The translations under genes and the position numbers were made by a program. Under the pieces are notes generated by a model. It had not been told where the DNA came from, did not search any database, and saw only the letters and a program-made list of their open reading frames with translations. Positions 28,669 through 37,966 of a stretch of 64,000 nt of DNA are shown here, one piece after another. Position 1 is the stretch's first letter; every line of letters begins with the position of its first letter. Source of the stretch: Melieria omissa (Eukaryota > Arthropoda > Insecta > Diptera > Ulidiidae); assembly GCA_963971225.1 (NCBI GenBank), contig OZ020270.1, forward strand, positions 16,417,817 through 16,481,816, in the 5' to 3' direction.

Positions 28669-31524
28669 TTAAGAAAAGTGTTTGAAGATATAATGCTTAA
28701 AGTGGCGTCTATTGGTAATTGATTTAAGATGCATGGGCAACGAATTCCATAATCTAATGGTGCTAACAAAGAATAGTCGACTGGAGTTGGGGAAATTGTG
28801 GGCTGGAGGTAGTAAATTCATATGTCGGTGACACTTAGAAAACTTAAGTTTTTCATACAAATACTGGGGCCTTTTGGAATGGATAATTTTGTGCAAAAAG
28901 ATGCAATTTCTTGCTTCCATGTAGCTCTGTAAGCTGCAGCCCAGTATTTTGTTGCAGTAGATGGAAATGTGATCAGACCTTTTGACAGAGTACACATATC
29001 GAGCTGCATTATTGAAAGCAACCTGTAGCTTGTGCATGGATCTGGAATCCAATTTGCTATACACAGCCTCCGAGTATGTTATAATAGGCAACAATAACTG
29101 AATCACTAGCTTCCGTTTGGTTTCGACTGGTACAAACCCCGAGGTCCGCCTCAGATTACGTAGTCCATAATAGATTTTTAAAACAACGGAATTAATGTGG
29201 TCCACGCAAGATAGTGAAGAGTTAATTTGATACCCAAGATTGACAACTTGACTAACAAATTTTAGTTCTACGCCATTGAGAAGAATAGGTGGAAGATCTG
29301 AACAGTGGGAAACAGTTCTCGATATGGGCAGGACAAATGATTTTTGGGGGTTTAAAAATAGTTGGTTTTCCCGAGCCCACTCACCTATAGCTCCTAAGTC
29401 TTCATTAACTCTTGCACATAAATCCTCTACCATCCCAATTGGTCTCGACAAGTACAATTGTAGGTCATCAGCATACGCATGCATGCTAACATGACTGCAG
29501 CTGCTAAAGATATCATTAATAAACATTGTAAACAGCAGAGGACCCAGGACAGAACCCTGTGGCACCCCGCTGGCAATACCTTTAAATGCAGAGAAAGTAT
29601 CACCAACCTTCACTCTTTGCGATCTGCCAACCAGGTAGCTTTTTAGTAAGTTAACCGCAGAATCAGAAAAATTAAAATAACATTCAAGTTTGTGACAGAG
29701 CACTGCATGATAAACTGTATCAAACGCTTTTGAGGAGTCTAACAGGCAGAGTAGAGACAAGTCTCCCATATCATAAGGCCCTCTAAGATCATCTAAGATT
29801 TTAACCACAGCAGTAGAACAGCTATGCCCTGACCGAAATCCTGATTGTAAAGAAGACATAAGGCTTAACTTGTTCAAATACGTGGTGATCTGCTCAGCCA
29901 TGAGTGACTCACATACTTTGGAAATCGAGCACAGAATACTAATGGGGCGAAAATCACCAGGTTCACGAGCTACTGATTTTTTTGCTATTGGAATAATTGT
30001 TGCTACTTTCCACACTTCAGGGAATCTGGAAGTAGTGAAACAGTGATTGATGATGTGAGTTAGAGGACCTAACACAGCGGGTAATATGATTTTGATAAAC
30101 TTTATAGCTATTCGATCATCTCCAATGGCGTTCGACTTGATTTTCATTATGCAACGAGCAACATCCATTTCACTAACCGCGTCAAATTGAAATTTAATTT
30201 TAGGGACTCGCGTACGCTGAGATACGGATACAAAAGGCGCGCTAGAAACAGAATTTGAAATGAAATGATCATTAAGAATATTGGGGTCAATCCGGCATGC
30301 CTCAGTCTCCTTATTACAGATACCTATTTGCCTCAAATTATTCCATAGCAGTTTCGGTGGAAGTGATGGGCTAAGTTTCGACTTGAAGAATTTTTTTTTA
30401 GATATGCTGACAGCAGAAGTAGCACCATTTCTGGCCTTCCTATACATTTCCCAGTTAAACGCAGTAGGATTTCGTTTCCATTTGCTGTATGCCTTGTGTC
30501 GCTTCTTTAGTGCCAAGAGCACGCAATGTGTGAACCAGGGGCACGTATGAGCTGCGCCAGGACCACGTTTTGTACGAAGCGGAACATGTAGTTCAAACAA
30601 GTTATTGACCTTATTAATGAAAAAATTCAGCTTATCATCAACAGTACGTAGAAACCAACAGTCCGACCAATTTATACAAGACAAGTCATTGAACAGCGAA
30701 ACATAATCAGTTGATTTGTAGTCCCGAAAAGAGTAAAATGTATTAGAGGTTTCAGGGGTAAGGCTAATATTCAAAGTGCAGAAAATCAGATCATGATCGG
30801 ATAGGAAGGAAATTTGATCAAACAGCAGCACAAGCGAAACATCCGAGACAACGAACAAGTTTAGCAGACTAGGACTAGAGTTGTGAGAGAACCTGGTTGG
30901 AGATGTAGTATTTACCACAGAAAGACCCACCTCGGTTAAGCAATCAAGGAATTTGATAGCAGCAGTGTCCTTGCTTAATAGATTAATATTGAAGTCTCCA
31001 CACAAGACAAAATGATCATATTCAGTAACACAGGTCGATATAGCATCAAAAAAAGAATCTAAACTGCAACCATGATTAGGGTTGTATGCGCACGATAGAA
31101 AGACTTTAGTTTGGTGGTCACTGATTTCAACAGATAGGAACTCCACCTCCGAGCCACAGGACTTCCCCAGAGGCTTAACATTGAGATGAGATTTACAATA
31201 TATTGCCACCCCTCCGCCTCTTTTACCAGATCTGTCATTGCGATAAAGTTTGTAATTTACTATATTTAGAGACGAATCATTAACATCCTCTTGAAACCAA
31301 GTTTCCGTGACACAGATTATATCGACAGAAGAGTCAGCAAAAGTGAACTTGGCGCAGTCAAGCTTGAAATCGTTGAGACTTCTGGCATTGAAATGTACGA
31401 TTTTTAGTCCAGAGTGTTGTCTACTAAGAACATCAATCATAATTTTGTAATTCTCGTTAGCATTAGAATTGGATTTATTCGCAGTCACCATAAGAAAGCT
31501 GAGTGGTGGCCAAGCAGTAAGCAT
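28669..31524 (-). CDS. ORF2 of alpha: endonuclease-reverse transcriptase
   Basis: This 951-codon frame starts with an ATG and encodes the enzyme that nicks target DNA and copies the element RNA into it. Residues about 35-245 form an apurinic-type endonuclease (HFNARSL, CVTETWF, RGGGVAIY, LCGDFNI, LSDHDLIF). Reverse transcriptase follows, with SGFRSGHSCSTAV, GVPQGSVLGPLLF near residue 650 and the catalytic HAYADDLQLY near residue 680. The C-terminal part has no RNase H and no zinc knuckle. No stop or frameshift is present. The same protein family begins at 63108. ORF1 lies upstream, with about 104 bp between the two frames. Confidence 0.92.
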   Translation of the reverse strand: MLTAWPPLSFLMVTANKSNSNANENYKIMIDVLSRQHSGLKIVHFNARSLNDFKLDCAKFTFADSSVDIICVTETWFQEDVNDSSLNIVNYKLYRNDRSGKRGGGVAIYCKSHLNVKPLGKSCGSEVEFLSVEISDHQTKVFLSCAYNPNHGCSLDSFFDAISTCVTEYDHFVLCGDFNINLLSKDTAAIKFLDCLTEVGLSVVNTTSPTRFSHNSSPSLLNLFVVSDVSLVLLFDQISFLSDHDLIFCTLNISLTPETSNTFYSFRDYKSTDYVSLFNDLSCINWSDCWFLRTVDDKLNFFINKVNNLFELHVPLRTKRGPGAAHTCPWFTHCVLLALKKRHKAYSKWKRNPTAFNWEMYRKARNGATSAVSISKKKFFKSKLSPSLPPKLLWNNLRQIGICNKETEACRIDPNILNDHFISNSVSSAPFVSVSQRTRVPKIKFQFDAVSEMDVARCIMKIKSNAIGDDRIAIKFIKIILPAVLGPLTHIINHCFTTSRFPEVWKVATIIPIAKKSVAREPGDFRPISILCSISKVCESLMAEQITTYLNKLSLMSSLQSGFRSGHSCSTAVVKILDDLRGPYDMGDLSLLCLLDSSKAFDTVYHAVLCHKLECYFNFSDSAVNLLKSYLVGRSQRVKVGDTFSAFKGIASGVPQGSVLGPLLFTMFINDIFSSCSHVSMHAYADDLQLYLSRPIGMVEDLCARVNEDLGAIGEWARENQLFLNPQKSFVLPISRTVSHCSDLPPILLNGVELKFVSQVVNLGYQINSSLSCVDHINSVVLKIYYGLRNLRRTSGFVPVETKRKLVIQLLLPIITYSEAVYSKLDSRSMHKLQVAFNNAARYVYSVKRSDHISIYCNKILGCSLQSYMEARNCIFLHKIIHSKRPQYLYEKLKFSKCHRHMNLLPPAHNFPNSSRLFFVSTIRLWNSLPMHLKSITNRRHFKHYIFKHFS

Positions 31525-31628
31525 TAAGGAAAGAAATATAGATAGAAGAAGAAGATAGTGAAAAAAAGAATAGCAAAATAAAAAGTAGCAAGATAATAGA
31601 TAGTAAGATAGTAAAATAGTAGATTAGT

Positions 31629-32612
31629 CTAGTCTGTAGCAGCAACACTTTTAGCATCGGGAAGTTCATCAACAGCGCTGATTTGAATGCCATCGCCGCC
31701 TTTATACATTCTAATATACACGGTGCCACGGACTGTAAACGCATTATAGATTGATTTTTTGCGCTTACAAGCAATTGCAGCATGGAGAAGCTTCCTAGCA
31801 TCAGGACTAAGGCTCTCATGGATAAAAACATTGTTGTCATATTCAAGCCAGGCATCTCTAAGATTAACTGCCTTATTTGTACGCCTCCGATAGTCACCAA
31901 AGGCCTTCAGTGCACGATTACGGTCATACGGCGTGTAAAATTTGAGGATCACCAGCGAGTTTGAGTTGTTGGACTTACTTTTTACTCGGAAAACGTCTTT
32001 TAGTTGCGGAGATAAAAAGTCAATTGAGCGGCAGATCGAGTTAAAGACACTTCTCAGATTTTCTTCTTTAGAGAACGGCACTCCAAACAAGACAGCGTCC
32101 GAAGAGTAGTCTACCACTGAGGGTTTCTCACCACGTATGTTGTTGCTGGTGTTTCTGACAAATGTATTCAGCTGCTCAGTGAGTTTATCACAGCGCGACC
32201 CCAGGGCACAAACGCTCTCCTCTAGTGTAAGAATTTTTCTATCATACTCCGCGCATTTGGCACCAAAAGCACCCACTTCAACTTCGAGCTTGCCAACAAT
32301 GCGAGCAATTTCGTCAGAGAGTCGACTAACAAGCTCGTCAGTATGCTGGCGAAAGCGATTCTCTAACTGCCTCAGCTCCTCTTTCGCATTTGCCTTTAGC
32401 CTCTCCTCCAAGGCTAGGAGTTGAGCACAGTATGTGTTGGCACTACTGCTCCCCGATTTTAGCGTGCTGCCCCCTTTGCCGCTATTCACACGCAAAGCCA
32501 ACTGCTCACGTTGATGGCGCGTAAGCACAGGAGTAGAAGTCATTTGCTCAGTATGTGACGATGAGTTAAAAGTTGGCACTGGCAACGCTGCCCGTAACCG
32601 GCAAGCAATCAA
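31629..32612 (-). CDS. ORF1 of alpha: coiled-coil RNA-binding protein
   Basis: The 327-codon frame has a serine- and basic-rich N-terminus, a coiled coil at about residues 65-140 (LALEERLKANAKEELRQLEN and onward), an RRM-like middle (AVLFGVPFSKEENLRSVF ... LVILKFYTPYDRNRAL) and a basic C-terminal domain (FIHESLSPDARKLLHAA, then KRKKSIYNAFTVRG). This coiled coil-RRM-C-terminal layout is the usual ORF1 design of many CR1/L1-type elements, in which the protein trimerises and coats the element RNA. It has no zinc knuckle. Downstream methionines near residue 24 are also possible starts. Confidence 0.8.
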   Translation of the reverse strand: MIACRLRAALPVPTFNSSSHTEQMTSTPVLTRHQREQLALRVNSGKGGSTLKSGSSSANTYCAQLLALEERLKANAKEELRQLENRFRQHTDELVSRLSDEIARIVGKLEVEVGAFGAKCAEYDRKILTLEESVCALGSRCDKLTEQLNTFVRNTSNNIRGEKPSVVDYSSDAVLFGVPFSKEENLRSVFNSICRSIDFLSPQLKDVFRVKSKSNNSNSLVILKFYTPYDRNRALKAFGDYRRRTNKAVNLRDAWLEYDNNVFIHESLSPDARKLLHAAIACKRKKSIYNAFTVRGTVYIRMYKGGDGIQISAVDELPDAKSVAATD

Positions 32613-32978
32613 CGTTGCTAGCCAACGCTAGATGACGCCTTGCAGCTAAGCTTAAGCGCGCACGCAGCCACGAACACGGATAGAAGGCAACGCAGCGCAA
32701 ACCACAATAACAGCAACACAGCACCAACCGCAACAACAGTAACACAGCACAAAACGCAGCAGTCCAGCACAGCAGGCCCCTCGGAAGGCTCGTGAAGAGT
32801 TAGGGCTGACAGAAGACCCAGTACTCGATCAGCACAGATGCTCCAGACGTAGGGCAAGATCCTTGGCACGAAATCTCGAGCTGTCACAAGCTTTGGTCTA
32901 GGCTTTTGCAAATTTAAAAAGTAGCCAAGAGCACGACCGGAAAAAACACTTGCACTTGTCACAGCGTTGCCACCGTTG

Positions 32979-33298
32979 TCTGGCAACAATGGTCGCGATC
33001 ATCAGGGAAGCATTTAGTCCACTCCGGAATGTGCGGGAACGATCTGCGCGATGGCCGGACAGAGTATAAAAGGTGGCCGGATGCGGGCAACGAGTCAGTC
33101 TGGTTTTGACAAGTGAAGTTGCCACACGGAATAATTAAGCAAATACTTAAGTGTACGAACAGTAAAGTGTAAACTGTGAATAATAAAGTGACTGTTGGTG
33201 TATTTTATTGTCTGCGTTTAAGAAACTGACTGTGTTTTATTTTCAAATCACACAATCCAGAGATACGTGACAGCCCACTAGACTTAATATTCGTAACA
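32979..33298 (+). repeat. truncated 5' LTR of Gypsy copy 2
   Basis: Aligns end to end with 36195-36514. It keeps the TATAAAAGG promoter box near 33063 but lacks most of U3, including the 38-bp repeat zone. Confidence 0.9.
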
Positions 33299-33375
33299 TT
33301 TGGTGTCAGAAGTGGGATTGTGGAAAATTGAAGATAAAAAAAAAACTAAAGAAATAAAATGATAAAAGCACGGAC

Positions 33376-34303
33376 ATGGTGAAATTCGAGCTGCTGAAGG
33401 TGGACCAGCTGAAGAAGGAGCTGGCTGCCTGGAATTTGCCGACTGCTGGCGGAAAGGTGGAGTTGCAGTTGCGCTTGCGAGAAGCATGTGAGGAACGAGG
33501 CGTCGATTGGACTGTGCACGAGTTCGGCGTCGGCCAAAATGGAGGAATCGCCTGCAGGTGCGGCGTCGATGCAAAGTACGACTGCAGCGGCTGCGCCGCC
33601 ACAAGCAATGGACATGAGCCAGCTAATGGTTGCACTTAAAGGCATGTTCGAGACTTCCAACCGTGAAATGGCAGCGGAAATGGAAACTGCGAATCAAGAG
33701 ATGGCAGCGAAGCTGGAAACTACGAATCTCGAAATTTCGGCAAAAGTCGAGACAGCAAATCGAGAAATGTCAGCGAAGCTGGAAACTACGAATCTCGAAA
33801 TTTCGGCAAAAGTCGAGACTGCAAATCGAGAAATGGCTGAAAATTCTGCGCGCATAGAGCAGAAGGTGGAGGAAATTTCCAATAGCCTGAATGTGAAAGT
33901 TGAGCATCTCGAGACGCGAATAGACAATTGGGACAAACGATTTGACGAAATGGGTGAATCCCTGAACACACGAGTTGAGAACCTGGATGAGTCCTTGAAC
34001 AAACGAGTTGACAGTCTGGAAGATTCGATGCACAGAAAAATAGACGAACGGCTTCGAGAGGTACAGCTGCGAGCAAGGGTGCGGTCAGTTGAGGAAAGAT
34101 TCGCCATAGAAGCGCCTACCTATGATAGTACTACGTCGTTTGACACATTTAAATTGCAATTCGACTTGGCTGCTTTGGAAAACCAGTGGACAGATATCAG
34201 GAAAGGTCGGAGACTGATACTGGCTCTAAGAGGTCCTGCGGCTGAGGTAGTAAAGACAGTTCCGGAAGGTTTGAGAGGTGATTACGACACCTCGAGAGGA
34301 TGA
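33376..34303 (+). pseudogene. gag: Gag of Gypsy copy 2, frameshifted
   Basis: The frame starting at 33376 has the SAP-like N-terminus (LKVDQLKKELAAWNLP) up to HEFG near 33527, where the sense text moves to another frame (33488-34303). That frame carries the 11-residue coiled-coil units (KLETTNLEISAKVETANREM, then SLNKRVDSLEDSM) and the capsid-like FDTFKLQFDLAALENQWTD. It is cut at GDYDTSRG; compared with copy 1, about 50 codons of capsid C-terminus are missing here and the text resumes in the next frame at 34300. One frameshift and one deletion therefore separate it from a working gag. Confidence 0.85.
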
Positions 34304-36078
34304 AGATTGGGTCATTTATTGAAGGTCTTCATGACCCGGAGACACGTCGCAGTGCGTTGATGATGGGCAAGCCGACATTTAAGGAGACGGTGACCAGCGC
34401 GATGACGTATGAGGCGGCCTGGAGAGGAAGTTTTCGACATTCATTGGCTGAAAAGCGTCGAGCCCAATCTGGACGGGTCACCCAAAGCCAGACAGTGAGC
34501 TCGGACGCACCAGCGGGGCTGCGGGCAGTGTCATCTACAGTCAGTTGCTGGCGATGTGGCAAGCAAGGCCACATATCACGAGACTGCCATCTGCGAGAAA
34601 AGCGTTCCGGACAACAGACGTCGCCAAAGAGGGCTGCCGCTCTTCCACACCATTCGTGCAAAACCGAGTGCAGGCATAACTCGCGAGCCGAAAGCGAAGG
34701 ACAAATTGTAGATGTTCGGTCGATAAGCGTTATGCCAGAGGAAGAGTGGTCTGCGGAGAGGCTACAAAAAGACCAGCGTGAGGATGCGGATCTTGCAAAA
34801 ATCGTTAAAAGCAAGGAGCAAGGCGCACGTCCAGACTGGCAGGAGATGGTCGGTGAAAGCCCAATCGCTAAGGCTTACTGGGCACAGTGGAAAAGTCTGC
34901 GGCTGAAAGAAGGATGCCTGTACCGCGAATGGGAGAGCGCGGATGGTCGGACCAGCAACCCCCTAATGGTAGTGCCGAAATGCAGAATCAACGAGGTCAT
35001 CGAGGCATACCATAACGACTCCAGTGGAGGGCACCTAGGCATCACCAAAACCGTCGCCAAAATAAAAAGACGATTCTACTGGGTAGGATGTCAGGAGTCT
35101 GTAGCCGAGTGGATTAAGAGCTGCGACCGATGTTCAGCCGCGAAAGGGCCGACAAGAAAATCTCGAGGCCGCATGCAGCAGTACAACGTGGGAGCGCCCT
35201 TCGAGCGGATTGCTATGGACGTCGCCGGCCCATTCCCAACTAGCACTCAAGGCAACAAATATGTGCTGGTTTTAATGGATTACTTCAGCAAATGGCCCGA
35301 AGTGTACCCTATTCCTAACCAGGAGGCCACCACGATCTCGGAAAAGCTGGTAAACAACTGGGTAGCCAGGTTCGGAGTTCCGTTGGAGTTGCACTCAGAT
35401 CAAGGCCGGAATTTCGAGTCTGCGGTATTCAAGGAAGTGTGTGAGCTGCTGGGGATAAAGAAAACGCGTACCACGCCTTTGCACCCACAGTCCGACGGCA
35501 TGGTGGAACGCTTTAACCGGACACTGGAGGAATACCTGCGGAAAGTGGTAGGCAGGAATCAAAAGGATTGGGACACGCATATCCCCCTGTTCCTGATGGC
35601 GTATAGGTCAGCCCCGCACGACACGACATCACTCACTCCAGCCCGAGCAGTGTTCGGCACAGAGTTGCGGTTACCCGCTGACTTGAAGTTCGGCGTAGTC
35701 AGCACGACGGGAGGCGCTAAGACGGACTACGTGGCCAATAAGCGGGCGGAACTGGAGGAAATTCACCAGTTTATAAGGAGCCGCACCAAACTGGTCAGCG
35801 ATAAGGCGAAAGCCAGATACGATCTACGGGCCAACTCAGCAGGGTTCCAAGAAGGCGATTTGGTAATGCTCTACAACCCGCAGCGGAGGAAAGGTTTGTC
35901 TCCGAAACTTCAAGCGTCATGGGAAGGACCGTACGAAGTCGTGACTAGGATTAACGACGTGGTATACCGGATTCAACGTTGCAGCAATAGAGGCGCTAAG
36001 CTGAAGGTAGTCCATTTGGAGCGTCTGGCGCCTCATCACAGCGGAGCCTCGGCACTTGTTCGGGACGAACAAGTCTAA
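34300..36078 (+). CDS. fused Gag zinc knuckle-integrase frame of Gypsy copy 2
   Basis: The 592-codon frame joins the end of gag, including the CCHC knuckle CWRCGKQGHISRDC near residue 84, directly to the RNase H-integrase border (after ALPHHSCKTECRHN), then a whole integrase: H-H-C-C module (HNDSSGGH ... CDRC), catalytic D, D, E (MDVAGPF, HSDQGRNFES, DGMVERFNRT), and the C-terminal GPYEVV module. Protease, RT and most of RNase H, roughly 2 kb, are deleted. The deletion kept the frame, so a zinc-knuckle-integrase fusion could be made if transcribed. Whether it is made is unknown. Confidence 0.85.
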   Translation: MKIGSFIEGLHDPETRRSALMMGKPTFKETVTSAMTYEAAWRGSFRHSLAEKRRAQSGRVTQSQTVSSDAPAGLRAVSSTVSCWRCGKQGHISRDCHLREKRSGQQTSPKRAAALPHHSCKTECRHNSRAESEGQIVDVRSISVMPEEEWSAERLQKDQREDADLAKIVKSKEQGARPDWQEMVGESPIAKAYWAQWKSLRLKEGCLYREWESADGRTSNPLMVVPKCRINEVIEAYHNDSSGGHLGITKTVAKIKRRFYWVGCQESVAEWIKSCDRCSAAKGPTRKSRGRMQQYNVGAPFERIAMDVAGPFPTSTQGNKYVLVLMDYFSKWPEVYPIPNQEATTISEKLVNNWVARFGVPLELHSDQGRNFESAVFKEVCELLGIKKTRTTPLHPQSDGMVERFNRTLEEYLRKVVGRNQKDWDTHIPLFLMAYRSAPHDTTSLTPARAVFGTELRLPADLKFGVVSTTGGAKTDYVANKRAELEEIHQFIRSRTKLVSDKAKARYDLRANSAGFQEGDLVMLYNPQRRKGLSPKLQASWEGPYEVVTRINDVVYRIQRCSNRGAKLKVVHLERLAPHHSGASALVRDEQV

Positions 36079-36089
36079 GTGGTGGGCAG

Positions 36090-36514
36090 TGTAACGATAA
36101 GACAGTCTGTCGCTGTGCAAAGCAACCCTGCCGCTTCGCGCCCTGCCATAATTGAATGTGGCAACGACGGCCGCGATAATAACTTTTAGTCCAATCTGGC
36201 AACAATGGTCGCGATCATCAGGGAAGCATTTAGTCCACTCCGGAATGTGCGGGAACGATCTGCGCGATGGCCGGACAGAGTATAAAAGGTGGCCGGATGC
36301 GGGCAACGAGTCAGTCTGGTTTTGACAAGTGAAGTTGCCACACGGAATAATTAAGCAAATACTTAAGTGTACGAACAGTAAAGTGTAAACTGTGAATAAT
36401 AAAGTGACTGTTGGTGTAGTTTATTGTCTGCGTTTAAGAAACTGACTGTGTTTTATTTTCAAATCACACAATCCAGAGATACGTGACAGCCCACTAGACT
36501 TAGTATTCGTAACA
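36090..36514 (+). repeat. 3' LTR of Gypsy copy 2
   Basis: Begins TGTAACG and ends GTAACA. It contains TATAAAAGG near 36279 and only one copy of the 38-bp U3 unit that is tandem in copy 1. Confidence 0.92.
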
Positions 36515-36602
36515 ATATGTAAGTGTACTACTCAAAGTCCGTAAATACTACCCAAAAATCATAACATGTACTACTGAAACAAAATTGAAAACGACAGCAC
36601 TG

Positions 36603-37966
36603 GTTAGCTCATTGTTGTGGCGTGAAATGATTGCAAGGTGAAGACGAACGCTGTTGTTGTTGTTGTTGCGCTGGCGAAAAGCTGAAATTGTAAAACGATT
36701 TCTGATTTCTGGCTGGCTTTTGTTCTTCTTCTACAAGCCTGAACGGCGTCGCATATTGCTCCTGAACTTATTGCAGACAGTAGTGTGCGCAAAATCATAG
36801 AAAAGAAAATAAAATTTGGTTGGCGTGACGACTTATGTGGTCGCTACAAACAAAGTTCCTGAAGAATTTATCAAAAAAGTAGACCTAATATTTGATTGCA
36901 TGAATAGGGCAATCGGATAATTGCTTTAGATCGGCTTTACAATCAAATAATGAGTCGTACAAATTTATAAAGATTTTTTTAATTATTTGAAAGATGTTAA
37001 ATGTATGGATGATTCAAGTTGTATTTTTCGAACTAAAATCTGTTTTTTAATCACTGATAAAATTAAGCAATAACCCACATAAATGTTTTATAACAAACAA
37101 GTTTTTTAACCAAGATAAATTAGGAAATACTTTTGCAATTTTGGGACAAAATTCAAGTAGTACTCGGTCAAGTGTAACAACTAATTTCGAAGATACACAG
37201 GATTCCATGAATCAAAACCTACTACATGCTGAGACAGACGAAACTGTCTTTTTATTATTTTATTTCAGCAGTAATTACAACAATTATTATTATCGACAAT
37301 CGAGTAAAAATTAACATAGATAATAATTGTGGCATATGTTTCCAAAAACTAAGAAATGAAAACCTTTTCACTGCGCTAAGTGAAACATTTTCCATAAAAA
37401 TTATCAATCGGTTACAGACATTTGCTACCTATTTGCTCCTTCAGATTTCCTGATGAATGCTGTGACAGTAAATTAAAAAAAAGGAAGTTCCAAATGATGC
37501 AAAACATAAACCATAAAAAAACAACACAAGAAGAGCTGTTTACATTTTTCTCGAGCTGTGTACACATAAAAACTACAACAACAAACAATGGCGTCGTTGA
37601 AACGACGACCATTGCGCTGGCTGGTGTTGCTGTGAGAAATTTGCACAAAAAATTATTGAGTGACCAAACCAACCACCAACGCCTCAAAGTACACAGGAGA
37701 AGCGGTACTTTCACTTCATGTGTGTTTGTTGTAGCGCGTGCTTCAGTTCGCACAGTCAATGAGCGTAAACTGAAGCGCTTGCTCTCCTGCTGGCACCACT
37801 CTTTCCCTTTTGTGGCTTCCCCCCGCTCTGTGAAGCTCGCAAACAAAAATTTGAATTTTTGAGCTCAGATGCGCCTTCTATACACTTCATATTCTTTGGT
37901 AGTACGGTAGTAAAAATGACAAAATAGTAGTAAAATACTACTACAGGAGTACGTTCGGCAGCACTG
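36603..37966. other. region ending in a second hAT-like terminus
   Basis: The right end (37890-37966, minus strand CAGTGCTGCCGAACGTACTC) matches the left end at 27843, with TACTACC and AGTAGTA motifs. Its right 8-bp flank is ACTTACAC; the lone terminus at 12495 has ACCCACAC, six of eight, which is weak. Inside, 36660-36735 is an inverted relative of 46190-46255, and a possible zinc-finger remnant lies at 37313-37507. Confidence 0.4.
37313..37507 (+). pseudogene. possible ZAD-type zinc-finger domain remnant
   Basis: One frame reads DNNCGICFQKLRNENLFTA, then IKIINRLQTFATYL. After a frame change at about 37445 comes FPDECCDSKLKKRKFQ. The order C-x2-C, a hydrophobic helix, then LP/FP-x2-C-x-C-like and K-x6-F resembles the zinc-finger-associated domain of dipteran zinc-finger proteins. 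The second cysteine pair is compressed and the frame is broken, so this would be a dead fragment. No C2H2 fingers were found. It could be chance. Confidence 0.3.

Larger units (their letters stand above)
28432..32978 (-). mobile_element. non-LTR retrotransposon alpha (CR1/Jockey group)
   Basis: Two open frames run on the minus strand, ORF1 (31629-32612) and ORF2 (28669-31524), with a leader of about 360 bp upstream and a 240-bp 3' region ending in a tail of ATAA/TAAA-type repeats (complement of TTTATTTATTTAATT near 28450). Both frames are intact. The 5' side abuts the truncated LTR of Gypsy copy 2 at about 32978; that side carries no obvious target duplication, so the 5' boundary is approximate. 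Confidence 0.85.
32979..36514 (+). mobile_element. Ty3/Gypsy copy 2, deletion derivative with a truncated 5' LTR
   Basis: Same family as 6148-12276, in the opposite orientation. The 3' LTR (36090-36514, 425 bp) is complete. The 5' LTR (32979-33298, 320 bp) lacks its first 105 bp where it meets non-LTR element alpha. The shared 320 bp differ at only about two positions. The same TTTGGTGTCAG primer-binding region follows the 5' LTR. Inside, gag is present but broken, and protease, RT and most of RNase H are deleted, so gag runs into integrase. ATAT follows the 3' LTR (36515-36518), matching the family's target preference; the left partner was lost. Confidence 0.92.
27843..36602. mobile_element. 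probable hAT-like element carrying nested retroelements
   Basis: The left end CAGTGCTGCCGAACGTACTA (27843) and the right end CAGTGCTGTCGTTTTCAATT (36602, minus strand) share an 11-bp tip. Their 8-bp flanks are GTTAGCAC (27835-27842) and GTTAGCTC (36603-36610), seven of eight identical. Both subterminal zones are packed with AGTAGTAC/GTAGTA motifs. Between them lie an inverted repeat, a non-LTR element and the second Gypsy copy; almost no native interior is left and no hAT transposase was seen. The pairing is inference, because other copies of both ends occur at 12495 and 37966. Confidence 0.5.

Noticed and set aside
31475..31900. 141-codon frame between ORF1 and ORF2 of alpha
   Set aside because: It overlaps the end of ORF1 in another frame and has only low-complexity leucine-rich text; a shadow frame.
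32940..32979. Non-LTR alpha inserted into the Gypsy copy 2 LTR with the missing LTR start on its far side
   Set aside because: The sequence beyond alpha's 3' end (28340-28431) does not contain the missing 105 bp of LTR, so a deletion or rearrangement is needed.
37412..37862. Overlapping 144- and 146-codon frames on opposite strands as genes
   Set aside because: No family motif in either beyond the short ZAD-like piece, and codon content is low-complexity; chance frames are likely.
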